From: Nostoc sp. GT001
GTDB taxonomy: Bacteria; Cyanobacteriota; Cyanobacteriia; Cyanobacteriales; Nostocaceae
Assembly: GCF_030382115.1 (NCBI RefSeq)
Contig: NZ_JAUDRJ010000003.1
Coordinates: 5,178,603 to 5,242,602 of the forward strand
Direction of reading: 5' to 3'
DNA: 64,000 bases
Shown: positions 8,003-15,911 of the stretch, in pieces
How positions within the stretch are numbered: the first letter of the stretch is position 1
How the letters are laid out: each line of letters starts with the position of its first letter
Position numbers and translations under genes: made by a program
Notes under the pieces: generated by a model
What the model was told of the DNA's origin: nothing
The model's database searches: none
The model's input: only the letters and a program-made list of their open reading frames with translations

Positions 8003-8683
8003 ATGAAAATTTTACCGCCTCAGACTTCATTCTTTATTCAAGCTTCCACAACAGACGCAGCAGATAATATTGTCAAAAAATCTATGACTATAGCTACAAC
8101 CACGAGTGAAGAACACAGTGCAGGACATGAAGAACATCCAGATTTAAGAGTTTGGGGATTGTTGACGTTCCTTGCTTCTGAATCCCTAATGTTTGGGGGA
8201 TTTTTTGCCACTTATTTATTTTTCCGGGGTACTACAGCAGTTTGGCCTCCAGAAGGCAGTGAAGTAGAACTACTTGTGCCGACGATTAACACCATTATTC
8301 TGGTGTCTAGTAGTTTCGTCATTCACTTCGGTGATACGGCGATTAAAAAGAATAACGTCAAGGGAATGCAACTGTGGTATGCAATTACTGCAATCATGGG
8401 GGCAATTTTCTTAGGCGGTCAGGTTTATGAGTATTCAACATTAGGATACGGACTGACTACCAACATCTTCGCTAACTGCTTTTATATCATGACTGGGTTC
8501 CACGGTTTGCACGTTTTTGTGGGACTGTTATTGATATTACGTGCATTGTGGCGATCGCGTCTTCCCGGTGAATATTCTGCAACCAATCATACTTTCATCG
8601 AAATGACAGAAATTTACTGGCACTTCGTAGACATTATTTGGATTGTATTATTCACCTTGGTGTACATTCTCACTTTGTTTTAA
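8003..8683 (+). CDS. coxC: cytochrome c oxidase subunit III (CoxC)
   Basis: Subunit III supports proton uptake and stability of the oxidase. The protein has about five membrane helices. Family markers are ASESLMFGGFFATYLFFRG in the first helix and IEMTEIYWHFVDIIWI in the last part. The first 27 residues are not typical. An in-frame ATG at 8084 (MTIATTTSEEHS) would give a 199-residue protein closer to the family norm, but it lacks a visible Shine-Dalgarno, whereas GGAT precedes the ATG at 8003. It is the third gene of coxBAC, separated from coxA by the 21-bp minisatellite. Confidence 0.92.
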   Translation: MKILPPQTSFFIQASTTDAADNIVKKSMTIATTTSEEHSAGHEEHPDLRVWGLLTFLASESLMFGGFFATYLFFRGTTAVWPPEGSEVELLVPTINTIILVSSSFVIHFGDTAIKKNNVKGMQLWYAITAIMGAIFLGGQVYEYSTLGYGLTTNIFANCFYIMTGFHGLHVFVGLLLILRALWRSRLPGEYSATNHTFIEMTEIYWHFVDIIWIVLFTLVYILTLF

Positions 8684-8703
8684 ATTGGGCATTGGGCAAA
8701 GCA

Positions 8704-8772
8704 AAGACGCGATAAATCGCCGTCTCTACAATAATCAATCTTTCGTCTTGATGGCGATAAATCGCGTCTCTT
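8704..8772. repeat. inverted repeat AAGACGCGATAAATCGCC family
   Basis: AAGACGCGATAAATCGCC (8704-8721) and GGCGATAAATCGCGTCTCTT (8753-8772) form an imperfect stem-loop just after coxC. A related palindrome CGCGATTAATCGCG lies at 9364-9377 after the next gene. They may terminate or stabilise transcripts; they look like members of a dispersed family. Confidence 0.6.
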
Positions 8773-8835
8773 GCTTTAACCGAACTATATTGCCTCATAT
8801 CTCTGATCTTCTTTATCTCCATTCAGGAGTTCATT

Positions 8836-9321
8836 ATGCAAGCTAATACAAATAAATTTTCATGGTTTCAGGTTCCAGATGATATCAAACACCTATTAAT
8901 TTTAGCTGCACAAAACTGGGATAATACATCAGAATCAGAAAAATATATTCAACAAGCTTTAGCACAAACTGGTGAAAATACAGATGTCTTGGTAGCAGCG
9001 TATAGATTTTTCTATTATAAAAATAATTATTCTCTTGCACTACAAACAACAATCAAATTATTAGATAAAATTAAAGAACTAGAAAAATTTCCTGATGACT
9101 GGGAGCAACTTAAGCCGATACTAGTCAGTCGCAAAGAAGAACCACAAATTCGATTGTACTTAAATGCTTATGCTGCTTCTGGATTAGTACTAGCAAAGTT
9201 AGGAGAAATAGAGGAAGCAAAAGAAATCAGCACCAAAGTCAAAGAGATAGATGAAAAGCATGATTTTGGTGCCGGAATCCTCCTGGATATTTTGACACGT
9301 CCAGCAGAAGAAGATGATTAG
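8836..9321 (+). CDS. helical TPR-like protein downstream of coxC
   Basis: This is a protein of 161 residues, all-helical in appearance, with TPR-like pairs such as SEKYIQQALAQTGENTDVLVAAYRF-type spacing and a second unit near residues 100-150 (ASGLVLAKLGEIEEAKEIST). It is soluble with no signal peptide, acidic at the C-terminus. It is preceded by CAGGAG 8 bases before the ATG. Its position directly after coxBAC and before two other nif-associated genes suggests a role in the same nitrogen-fixation accessory locus, perhaps as a protein-interaction factor. I do not recognise a named family. Being a real gene is near certain; function is unknown. Confidence 0.75.
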   Translation: MQANTNKFSWFQVPDDIKHLLILAAQNWDNTSESEKYIQQALAQTGENTDVLVAAYRFFYYKNNYSLALQTTIKLLDKIKELEKFPDDWEQLKPILVSRKEEPQIRLYLNAYAASGLVLAKLGEIEEAKEISTKVKEIDEKHDFGAGILLDILTRPAEEDD

Positions 9322-9363
9322 TCAATGCACTTCTCGACAAAAAAGAGTGGGGGTGCGTAGAGA

Positions 9364-9377
9364 CGCGATTAATCGCG
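9364..9377. repeat. palindrome CGCGATTAATCGCG
   Basis: A perfect 14-base palindrome of the same family as the repeat at 8704-8772, located 43 bases after the stop of the TPR-like gene. Confidence 0.5.
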
Positions 9378-9424
9378 CCTGTAAAACAACCAATGCCCAA
9401 TGAATGCCCTTTTTGTGAAAAATC

Positions 9425-9595
9425 ATGAACAATTGGTTATCTACCAAATCGTATTCCTCTTACTCCCTATTAGGAGCAGCTACTGATAGTAACTCTATCT
9501 TTCCTCCGATCACCATACCTACTCAATTTCCTGTAGGTAATATGCCTAATGTCTCTCCGATCCTGATCGTCCAATCTTCTCCGTTATCAATTTAA
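9425..9595 (+). CDS. candidate 56-residue small protein before the cupin gene
   Basis: An ATG at 9425 opens a 56-codon frame that stops at 9593-9595, five bases before the ATG of the cupin gene. The peptide is Ser/Pro/Ile-rich (for example SIFPPITIPTQFPVGNMPNV) with no charged clusters. No convincing Shine-Dalgarno precedes it. The close spacing to the next gene suggests either a translated leader that couples to it or a small functional peptide; it could also be chance. Confidence 0.3.
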   Translation: MNNWLSTKSYSSYSLLGAATDSNSIFPPITIPTQFPVGNMPNVSPILIVQSSPLSI

Positions 9596-9600
9596 AAGTT

Positions 9601-10212
9601 ATGAAAGGTAGGGATTGGCTACTAACGGGAGACGGTCAGCATCAAGCTTGTAAATCTGTGAGAGCATGGGATTTATTAAGAGAAAATTACCGCCTTTATC
9701 GGTTTTTAACTGAGGTGGAAGATGTTCTCAACGGCAGTGATAATGAAACCAATTGTCTGCCAGAAATTCGGATGCTTGTAAGGCGCTTGATCGTAAATTC
9801 CTACTGGGTACGAAGTCAACATTTAGAGCCTTCGCCCAAAACGGGAACCTCTGTTTTACTCCTATATGATGAATTAGGTTTTCCCTTAACTGTGCAAACA
9901 GTAATATTTGCACCGGGAACCCGTTCAAACATTCATAATCATGGGACATGGGGAATCGTGGCGGTGTTAAAAGGTCAGGAAAAAAATACTTTTTGGCGAC
10001 GCACTAATAGCCCCGAATTTCAGGACAAAATTGAAGCAACGGGAGAGGTAACTCTATCCCCAGGAGATATTATTAGCTTTACTCCCGATGCAATTCACTG
10101 TGTAGAAGCAGTAGGTGATGAACCAACTGTGACTTTTAATATCTACGGCGAAACCGATCCAAATGAGAGATTTGAGTTTGACCCGATTAAGTATAGTGCT
10201 AAAAACTTTTAG
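9601..10212 (+). CDS. cupin, cysteine-dioxygenase-like metal enzyme
   Basis: This 203-residue double-stranded beta-helix protein resembles the cysteine dioxygenase/predicted metal-dependent cupin group. The metal-binding cupin signature is visible as HNHGTWGIVAVLKGQEKNTFW, with a second motif PGDIISFTPDAIHCVEAVG supplying the later His. It is cytoplasmic, with no signal peptide. Related cupins occur beside the ArsC-like nitrogenase-associated gene in nif clusters of other diazotrophs, and that gene follows 225 bases downstream here. It may handle sulfur supply for iron-sulfur or FeMo-cofactor assembly; that is inference. The ATG at 9601 has a weak Shine-Dalgarno. Confidence 0.75.
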   Translation: MKGRDWLLTGDGQHQACKSVRAWDLLRENYRLYRFLTEVEDVLNGSDNETNCLPEIRMLVRRLIVNSYWVRSQHLEPSPKTGTSVLLLYDELGFPLTVQTVIFAPGTRSNIHNHGTWGIVAVLKGQEKNTFWRRTNSPEFQDKIEATGEVTLSPGDIISFTPDAIHCVEAVGDEPTVTFNIYGETDPNERFEFDPIKYSAKNF

Positions 10213-10275
10213 CATCATGCAGTACCCGCATTTCTCACAAGCTTAAGGCATTTGATGGAGCGAGGAGGAGTAAGG

Positions 10276-10328
10276 AGTAATGAGTAATAAGTAATAAGTT
10301 TTTACTCATTACTTATTACTTATTACTT
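10276..10328. repeat. foldback heptamer array (TAATAAG type)
   Basis: Tandem heptamers around GAGTAATAAGTAATAAG occupy 10276-10298, and their inverted copies lie at 10304-10328, making an A/T-rich hairpin between the cupin and nifO-like genes. It is the same repeat class as at 5856-5964 with a different unit. Confidence 0.65.
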
Positions 10329-10437
10329 CTCCCCGGCACAAACGCAGGCTTTAAGAGGTGTGGTGAGAAATCCGGGAGTAGGGGCATACAGCCGTGAATC
10401 CCTACAAACAAATCGTATTCTACTAAGAGGTAGTTAA

Positions 10438-10887
10438 ATGGCAAGAGTAATTTTCTATAGCAAACCAGGCTGTAAAGGTGGTACTAAGCAAAAAGTTTTG
10501 CTAACAGCTGCTAGTCATGAAGTGATACCACACAATCTGCTAACAGAACCTTGGACAGTTGAGCGGTTGCGTTCTTTTTTTGGCGATCGCCCCGTAGCCG
10601 AATGGTTTAATCTTTCCGCTCCCAAGATAAAATCTGGTGAGGTGGTTCCTGAAAAAATCGATGCCCAAACCGCCTTGACGTTGATGCTGAAAGAGCCGTT
10701 GTTGATTCGCCGTCCTTTGTTAGAAGTAGGCGATCGCCGTGAGGTAGGATTTGATGTCCAAAAGATTGATACTTGGATTGGCTTACAAGCTGTAGATGAA
10801 TCCTTGCAAGAAATCAGCGACAAGCTGATGAAGCAAGATTTGCAAAACTGCTCCCACGGTCCTGGTCATCATCACCATAATCATTAG
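10438..10887 (+). CDS. nitrogenase-associated ArsC-like protein (NifO-like)
   Basis: This thioredoxin-fold protein of the ArsC/Spx superfamily matches the nitrogenase-associated branch (NifO type). The N-terminus reads VIFYSKPGCKGGTKQK, with the single Cys of the ArsC active site. The body contains RPVAEWFNLSAPKIKSGEV and LLIRRPLLEVGDRREVGFD, which fit the family fold. The tail is His-rich (HGPGHHHHNH), suggesting metal binding. Translation stops at a TAG (10885-10887), but the same frame continues for 18 His-rich codons to 10944, so the tail may be truncated by a recent nonsense change. It belongs to the nif accessory island with the cupin. Family is confident; biochemical role is not established. 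Confidence 0.85.
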   Translation: MARVIFYSKPGCKGGTKQKVLLTAASHEVIPHNLLTEPWTVERLRSFFGDRPVAEWFNLSAPKIKSGEVVPEKIDAQTALTLMLKEPLLIRRPLLEVGDRREVGFDVQKIDTWIGLQAVDESLQEISDKLMKQDLQNCSHGPGHHHHNH

Positions 10888-10960
10888 GATGGCTGTAACC
10901 ATCATGGTGAACAACATCAAAAGCAAGCCAGCTTAAGTTATTAGATTTCTTCTATAAATC

Positions 10961-10994
10961 AAAAGCCCTCTCCCAAGCTTGGGAGAGGGCTTTT
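10961..10994. terminator. bidirectional terminator, perfect 34-base palindrome
   Basis: A perfect inverted repeat with 17-base arms begins AAAAGCCCTCTCCC and ends with the complement, giving A-run and T-run on either side. It follows the nifO-like gene and faces the convergent desaturase cluster. Confidence 0.8.
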
Positions 10995-11004
10995 GAAATT
11001 GGCT

Positions 11005-11113
11005 CTAGTGGTCTATCGCATTAATTTTGCTGGGCTGTAAGATCCCCGATTTCTTTAAGAAGTCGGGGATCTGCTCACCTTCACCTATCAGAATTAATGA
11101 GATGAACCACTAG
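11005..11113. mobile_element. MITE-like element with TA ends, touching the desB stop
   Basis: The ends CTAGTGGT (from 11005) and ACCACTAG (to 11113) are perfect inverted repeats. They extend imperfectly inward over about 24 bases (CATTAATT-type segments). An internal stem GATCCCCGA...TCGGGGATC lies at 11041-11071. The 109-base length, lack of coding capacity and TA at both borders fit a miniature element of the IS630/Tc1 kind. Its right border overlaps the stop codon of desB (11110-11112). Confidence 0.55.
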
Positions 11114-12189
11114 TCTTTAGCTAACTTGTTGTTGGATGTGTAGTAAACCCTACTACCACTATCAGGTACAAAATGGCAGCTGACACATGAACGCCATAAT
11201 GACTTCCAAATAGGTTCTTCCGATTTGTGGAAATACTCACCCATCACTGGTTTTATTGCCTCAGTTGCCTTCAGTAAATTGTAGTGAGGGATGTTAAGGA
11301 ATATATGGTGAGCAACATGAGTACCAATATCGTGATGGATATGATTAACCAAACCATAATCACGGTCAATACTAGAAATCGCGCCTTTCAAAAAAGTCCA
11401 ATCTTCTCCACGATACCAGGGAAGCTCTGGCTCAGTGTGGTGCAAGAATGTCACCAAATCGAGCCAAATTATAAACACAAGATAGGGTACTGCATAATAT
11501 TTCAGCAACCACATCCAACCCCATTGGTAGGTGAGGAAACCGAGCAAACCTACCATACCAATCAAAAGTACAGTACTAGTGATGACATCCCATTTTTCCG
11601 ATGGCTTGAAAAGCGAACTGCCGGGCATAAAGTGAGAGCCTTCCTTATTAGGAGAACGCTTAAACAAATACACAGGATAAGCTAAGAGAAAAACATAATA
11701 TCTGCCGATCTTTTGGGCTAAGGGCATCTCCTTATATTGTGATTCTGTCACAGGATACCAGCTTTCATCATTATCGATATTGCCAGTATTTTTGTGATGG
11801 GTTCTGTGGCTGATCCGCCAACCATGATAAGGAACAAGTATTGGTGTGTGAGAAAGATGTCCAATCAAATCATTGAGCCATTTCTGCTTAGAAAAAGATT
11901 GATGTCCGCAGTCATGCCCGACTACAAACAAAGCCCAAAACATCGTTCCTTGCATTAGCCAGAAAATCGGGAAGAAAAGCCAAGAATCCAGGTAATTAGC
12001 TACTGCATAAAGCAGACCGATAATCAGGATGTCACGAAAAAAGTAAAAAAGTGATTTTGTTACATTGGGCTGAAAGCATTCAGCGGGGATTGCAGATTTT
12101 AAATCTTGAAGAGTGAAAGGTAATTTAGTTGTATCCTCAGACGTTTCGCAGCCAGGAGAATTGTTGAACGTGATGGTATCTAATTGCAC
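11110..12189 (-). CDS. desB: omega-3 (delta-15) acyl-lipid desaturase DesB
   Basis: This membrane-bound acyl-lipid desaturase of 359 residues introduces the omega-3 double bond in membrane glycerolipids, using ferredoxin. The three histidine boxes are clear: GHDCGH (91-96), HRTHH near 130 and HVAHH near 294, with about four membrane helices between. It is last in the minus-strand series desC-desA-desB, the order known from Nostoc species. The start appears to be GTG at 12189. The TAG stop lies within the end of a MITE-like element. Distinction from DesA rests on the box sequences and gene order. Cold induction is typical of this gene. Confidence 0.85.
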   Translation of the reverse strand: MQLDTITFNNSPGCETSEDTTKLPFTLQDLKSAIPAECFQPNVTKSLFYFFRDILIIGLLYAVANYLDSWLFFPIFWLMQGTMFWALFVVGHDCGHQSFSKQKWLNDLIGHLSHTPILVPYHGWRISHRTHHKNTGNIDNDESWYPVTESQYKEMPLAQKIGRYYVFLLAYPVYLFKRSPNKEGSHFMPGSSLFKPSEKWDVITSTVLLIGMVGLLGFLTYQWGWMWLLKYYAVPYLVFIIWLDLVTFLHHTEPELPWYRGEDWTFLKGAISSIDRDYGLVNHIHHDIGTHVAHHIFLNIPHYNLLKATEAIKPVMGEYFHKSEEPIWKSLWRSCVSCHFVPDSGSRVYYTSNNKLAKD

Positions 12190-12365
12190 TGGATTCTTTT
12201 GTTAGATATAAATCGGAACTTGATTTTGAGACAAGATAATCTCACCTCTAGGATGCCCACGAAATTAGCGATCGCTAACACCAAAGAAGATAATTTTTGG
12301 CAATTTAGCTAACAATTTTTAGTTAGTAAAAAGTCGCCAAATTCTATTTAAACACAGCATGATCA

Positions 12366-12390
12366 ACGCTCTCGTTGAGTTCAAGAGCGT
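12366..12390. terminator. weak hairpin between desA and desB
   Basis: ACGCTCT (12366-12372) pairs with AGAGCGT (12384-12390) around an 11-base loop, 20 bases after the desA stop on the minus strand. There is no T-run, so it may be an attenuator or RNA-processing hairpin. Confidence 0.3.
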
Positions 12391-12410
12391 GAGTGTAGTC
12401 ACAGTGCTAT

Positions 12411-13463
12411 TTATCGCTCTGTATAATGTTCGTCGAAAGTCTTATAGCCAACATCAGTTGTGTATAGCTGACATTGGTCTGTAATCTGCTTCATTAAAGG
12501 CCAAGAAAACTGACACTCATCATGTAGATAAGGCTCCCAATTTTCTTTGATGCTGCTGTAAGCTAGCCGCAAATTATAAGAAGGAATAGCAGTGGAAATA
12601 TGATGAGGGACGTGAACATTGATATCGTGGCACAAGACTTCTACCCAACGTGGATAATCACAATGAATAGTTCCAGATAGCTGTGCTAAAGCCTCGTTCC
12701 ACTTATTCGCTGTCGCAAAAGGAACATCTGCGGCAGTGTGGTGAACAATAGTAAAAGTACTCATCCAAAAATGGTAAATCAGCCAGGGCACTAGCCAAAA
12801 CTTGACAAATCCCCAGATACCAGTTGTAGCGATGAGAGTCGGGAAAGCGATCGCAGCAAACACAACTACAACAGCCACAGACAGCTTGATACTCGATTGG
12901 TCTTTTGTTTTGAAGTTCCGCCAATCAAAATGCACCACAGCCCAATGTCCAATAGAACCTACCCACCAAAAGCGTTTACGCATGAACAGTTCAAAAGCAG
13001 ACTGTCGGGTTTTATCCCAATTTTCAAACACTTCTGGTCTAATTGGATGCCAAGCGTTGTCCTCATCCAGCTTGTTGGTATGAGTATGGTGATAATTATG
13101 CTTAATCCGCCAACTATGAAAGGGGTAAATTAACGGCATCATGAAAAAATGCCCTACCAAATCATTTACCCAACGACGTTTGGCAAAAGACCTGTGACCA
13201 CAATCATGGCCAATTACAAAGAAACCTGTTAAAGCAGTGCCCGTAAAAATCCAAGCAAGGGGCAAGAGAAACCAAGGAGTGATAATCAGGCTGTAATAGC
13301 CCAAGGCGACTGCCAAGACACTGAGTATTACTTGTGTCCAAGCTTTGCGACGGTTCTGCTGAAAACATTCGCGTGGCAGGGTTTTGACAATATCTTTGAG
13401 CCGGAAGTCGGAATTACTAGGCTCGTCACTTAGTTTCTGGCTATTAATTATTGATGTAGTCAT
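12411..13463 (-). CDS. desA: delta-12 acyl-lipid desaturase DesA
   Basis: This integral-membrane desaturase of about 350 residues makes linoleoyl chains from oleoyl chains on membrane lipids. Histidine boxes are GHDCGH (near 86), [19 protein letters not shown] (near 123) and [16 protein letters not shown] (near 300), all with delta-12 character. The ATG at 13463 is preferred over an in-frame GTG six bases upstream. It is the middle gene of desC-desA-desB with 196 to 220-base gaps, so each may have its own promoter as well. Confidence 0.88.
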   Translation of the reverse strand: MTTSIINSQKLSDEPSNSDFRLKDIVKTLPRECFQQNRRKAWTQVILSVLAVALGYYSLIITPWFLLPLAWIFTGTALTGFFVIGHDCGHRSFAKRRWVNDLVGHFFMMPLIYPFHSWRIKHNYHHTHTNKLDEDNAWHPIRPEVFENWDKTRQSAFELFMRKRFWWVGSIGHWAVVHFDWRNFKTKDQSSIKLSVAVVVVFAAIAFPTLIATTGIWGFVKFWLVPWLIYHFWMSTFTIVHHTAADVPFATANKWNEALAQLSGTIHCDYPRWVEVLCHDINVHVPHHISTAIPSYNLRLAYSSIKENWEPYLHDECQFSWPLMKQITDQCQLYTTDVGYKTFDEHYTER

Positions 13464-13642
13464 GGACACCTAAAAAACAACAAACTCCTCCACCAAGTCA
13501 CCAAAAAGTAACTTGCCGTAAAAATTCTTCACATTAGCGCTTCGGATTATAGCAACCTAACTGACACAAGCGCACCAGTAAATAGCTTTTTGAAAAGTTA
13601 GGAGTTAGAAGTGATGAATTATCAGTTAAAAAGTCTACACAT

Positions 13643-13670
13643 CCTAACTCCTAACCCCTAACCCCTAACT
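13643..13670. repeat. heptamer array CCTAACC covering the desC stop
   Basis: Four tandem heptamers (CCTAACT, CCTAACC, CCTAACC, CCTAACT) fill 13643-13670. The desC stop codon at 13665-13667 is inside the last unit, so this array forms the gene's 3' boundary just as another does for coxB. Confidence 0.75.
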
Positions 13671-14486
13671 AACTTTTGCTGGGGCCAACTTTACATTAGT
13701 AGCTAGACCAACTGCTTGCAGCAATTGAACTGTCATCCAGGTTAAATCAATTTCCCACCATTCCAGCCCATGACGAGCTGAGTATTGAAAAGCATGATGG
13801 TTATTATGCCAGCCTTCACCGAAAACTAGTACGGCTACCCACCAGCAATTAGTAGATTTATCGCCAGAATCATAGCTCTGATAGCCAAATTTATGAGTAG
13901 CGCTGTTCACCAACCAAGTGCAGTGGTAAACCCAGACAATGCGAACAAAAATTCCCCAGACAACGAATGACCAGCCACCCAGAAGCAAAAGTAATACACC
14001 TAGAGCAACCTGGATCAAAATGAAATATTTTTCTAAAAACTGATAAACTGGGTCTTCGGCAATGTCTTTGGTGAAACGAGGAACATCAGCGTGAGCGGGA
14101 CAATAGTGAATCAGCCAATCCATGTGGCTCCACCAGAAGCCTTTATTAGAATCATGGGGATCGGCATCAGTATCCGAGTGTAAATGATGGATGCGATGTG
14201 TCCCTACCCACTCAATTGGGCCTCCTTGACACGAGAGTGTGCCGAAGAAAACCAAGAGATACTCTAGCCACTTGGGAGTTTGAAAGCTGCGGTGGGTGAC
14301 AAGGCGGTGAAATCCTAGAGTAACTCCTAAACCACCTGTTACCCAGTACAGCAATAAACCTACACCAACTGCCGTCCAGCTAAAGTTACCAGGAACAAAG
14401 GCAAATAAAGCGCCAATGTGCAGTCCAATGAAAAACAGGGTATTAACCCAGTTAACTTGAGGTTTGGTTGAAGTAGCAATTGTCAT
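13665..14486 (-). CDS. desC: delta-9 acyl-lipid desaturase DesC
   Basis: This is a desaturase of 273 residues that makes the first (delta-9) double bond in C18/C16 acyl chains. Histidine boxes of the delta-9 type are visible: HRLVTH (60-65), HRIHH (97-101) and GEGWHNNHHAFQ (near 228), with four hydrophobic helices. It is first of the desC-desA-desB series on the minus strand, so the three enzymes together provide stepwise unsaturation of membrane lipids. It is divergent from the PLP-enzyme gene across about 90 bases that must hold both promoters. Confidence 0.88.
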   Translation of the reverse strand: MTIATSTKPQVNWVNTLFFIGLHIGALFAFVPGNFSWTAVGVGLLLYWVTGGLGVTLGFHRLVTHRSFQTPKWLEYLLVFFGTLSCQGGPIEWVGTHRIHHLHSDTDADPHDSNKGFWWSHMDWLIHYCPAHADVPRFTKDIAEDPVYQFLEKYFILIQVALGVLLLLLGGWSFVVWGIFVRIVWVYHCTWLVNSATHKFGYQSYDSGDKSTNCWWVAVLVFGEGWHNNHHAFQYSARHGLEWWEIDLTWMTVQLLQAVGLATNVKLAPAKVS

Positions 14487-14574
14487 GCAGTAACCTGAAT
14501 TTTAATTTTCCAGCTTAAGAACAGCGCGATCGCAAAATCCGCATCTCTATAATTTTTTTTTGAACGAGGAACTG

Positions 14575-15810
14575 ATGAACAGCTTAGAACAGCTGCGGCA
14601 AGCAGAACAGGCACTATTAGAAATTTTTTCTGGTATTGACGCTCAGGTCAAGCATAATCTAAAACGAGTGCTGGATGCTTTTCGTAATCACCGTGTAGGC
14701 GCACACCACTTCGCTGGTGTAAGTGGTTATGGTCATGATGATTTAGGACGAGAAACTTTAGATAAAGTTTTTGCCGAAGTTATGGGCGCTGAAGCTGCGG
14801 CCGTGAGGGTTCAATACGTTTCGGGAACTCATGCGATCGCCTGTGCTTTGTTTGGTGTTCTCCGTCCGGGAGATGAAATGTTAGCAGTGGTCGGTTCTCC
14901 CTACGATACGCTTGAAGAAGTCATTGGTTTACGAGGTCAAGGTCAAGGCTCTCTTATTGAGTTTGGCATAAATTACCGCCAATTGGAGCTAACCCCCGAA
15001 GGAACTATAGATTGGCAAGCTTTAACTACTAGTGTGGCTGAAAACACTCGTTTAGTCTTAATTCAGCGCTCTTGTGGCTATTCTTGGCGTCCTAGTTTAT
15101 CAATTACTGATATTGAAAAAATCGTTCACTTAGTCAAACAGCAAAACCCAAACACCGTTTGCTTTGTAGATAACTGTTACGGCGAATTTATTGAAACTAG
15201 GGAACCCACAGCCGTAGGTGCTGATTTAATGGCGGGGTCATTGATTAAAAATCCTGGTGGTACTATTGTCAGTGCTGGTGGTTATGTCGCTGGTCGTGCC
15301 GATTTAGTGGAAGCATCCGCTTGTCGCCTCACTGCTCCCGGTATCGGGAGTTACGGGGGTGCTACTTTTGACCAAAATCGCCTGCTGTTCCAAGGCTTAT
15401 TTCTCGCGCCGCAGATGGTAGGAGAGGCAATGAAAGGGACTTATCTTACTGGTTATGTGTTTGATAAACTCGGTTATCCAGTCAATCCCCCTCCTTTGGC
15501 TCCCCGTGGGGATGTAATTCAAGCAATTAAACTCGGCTCTGCCGAAAAGCTAATTGCTTTCTGTAAAGCCATACAACAGCATTCTCCGATCGGTTCCTAC
15601 TTAGACCCTGTTCCAGATGATATGCCAGGTTATGAGAGCCAGGTGGTGATGGCTGGGGGGACATTTATTGAAGGGAGTACTTTGGAATTATCAGCCGATG
15701 GGCCTTTGCGTGAACCCTATGTAGTTTATTGCCAGGGTGGGACTCATTGGACTCATGTAGCGATCGCCCTAGAAGCTGCGATCGATGCAGTTGGTTGTAA
15801 TGGTTATTGA
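14575..15810 (+). CDS. methionine gamma-lyase family PLP enzyme (aluminium-resistance type)
   Basis: This is a fold-type I PLP enzyme of 411 residues, similar to the cystathionine beta-lyase/methionine gamma-lyase group once named aluminium-resistance protein. Visible features are the YVSGTHAIACALFG cofactor-binding segment, the aspartate in CFVDNCYGEF, and the PLP lysine in AGSLIKNPGG. The ATG at 14575 is preferred over the TTG at 14560, because GAGGA (14565-14569) serves as its Shine-Dalgarno. The true substrate of this family in cyanobacteria is not known. It is probably co-oriented with, but not tightly linked to, the hydrolase gene downstream. Confidence 0.82.
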   Translation: MNSLEQLRQAEQALLEIFSGIDAQVKHNLKRVLDAFRNHRVGAHHFAGVSGYGHDDLGRETLDKVFAEVMGAEAAAVRVQYVSGTHAIACALFGVLRPGDEMLAVVGSPYDTLEEVIGLRGQGQGSLIEFGINYRQLELTPEGTIDWQALTTSVAENTRLVLIQRSCGYSWRPSLSITDIEKIVHLVKQQNPNTVCFVDNCYGEFIETREPTAVGADLMAGSLIKNPGGTIVSAGGYVAGRADLVEASACRLTAPGIGSYGGATFDQNRLLFQGLFLAPQMVGEAMKGTYLTGYVFDKLGYPVNPPPLAPRGDVIQAIKLGSAEKLIAFCKAIQQHSPIGSYLDPVPDDMPGYESQVVMAGGTFIEGSTLELSADGPLREPYVVYCQGGTHWTHVAIALEAAIDAVGCNGY

Positions 15811-15911
15811 GAAGGCAGGAGGCAGGAGGCAGAGGGCAGAAGGGAAACCCCATAAATAGAATGCCAACGTATTTTAGAAGATTTGTTCGCTAGAAAGGAG
15901 AACGACTAGTA

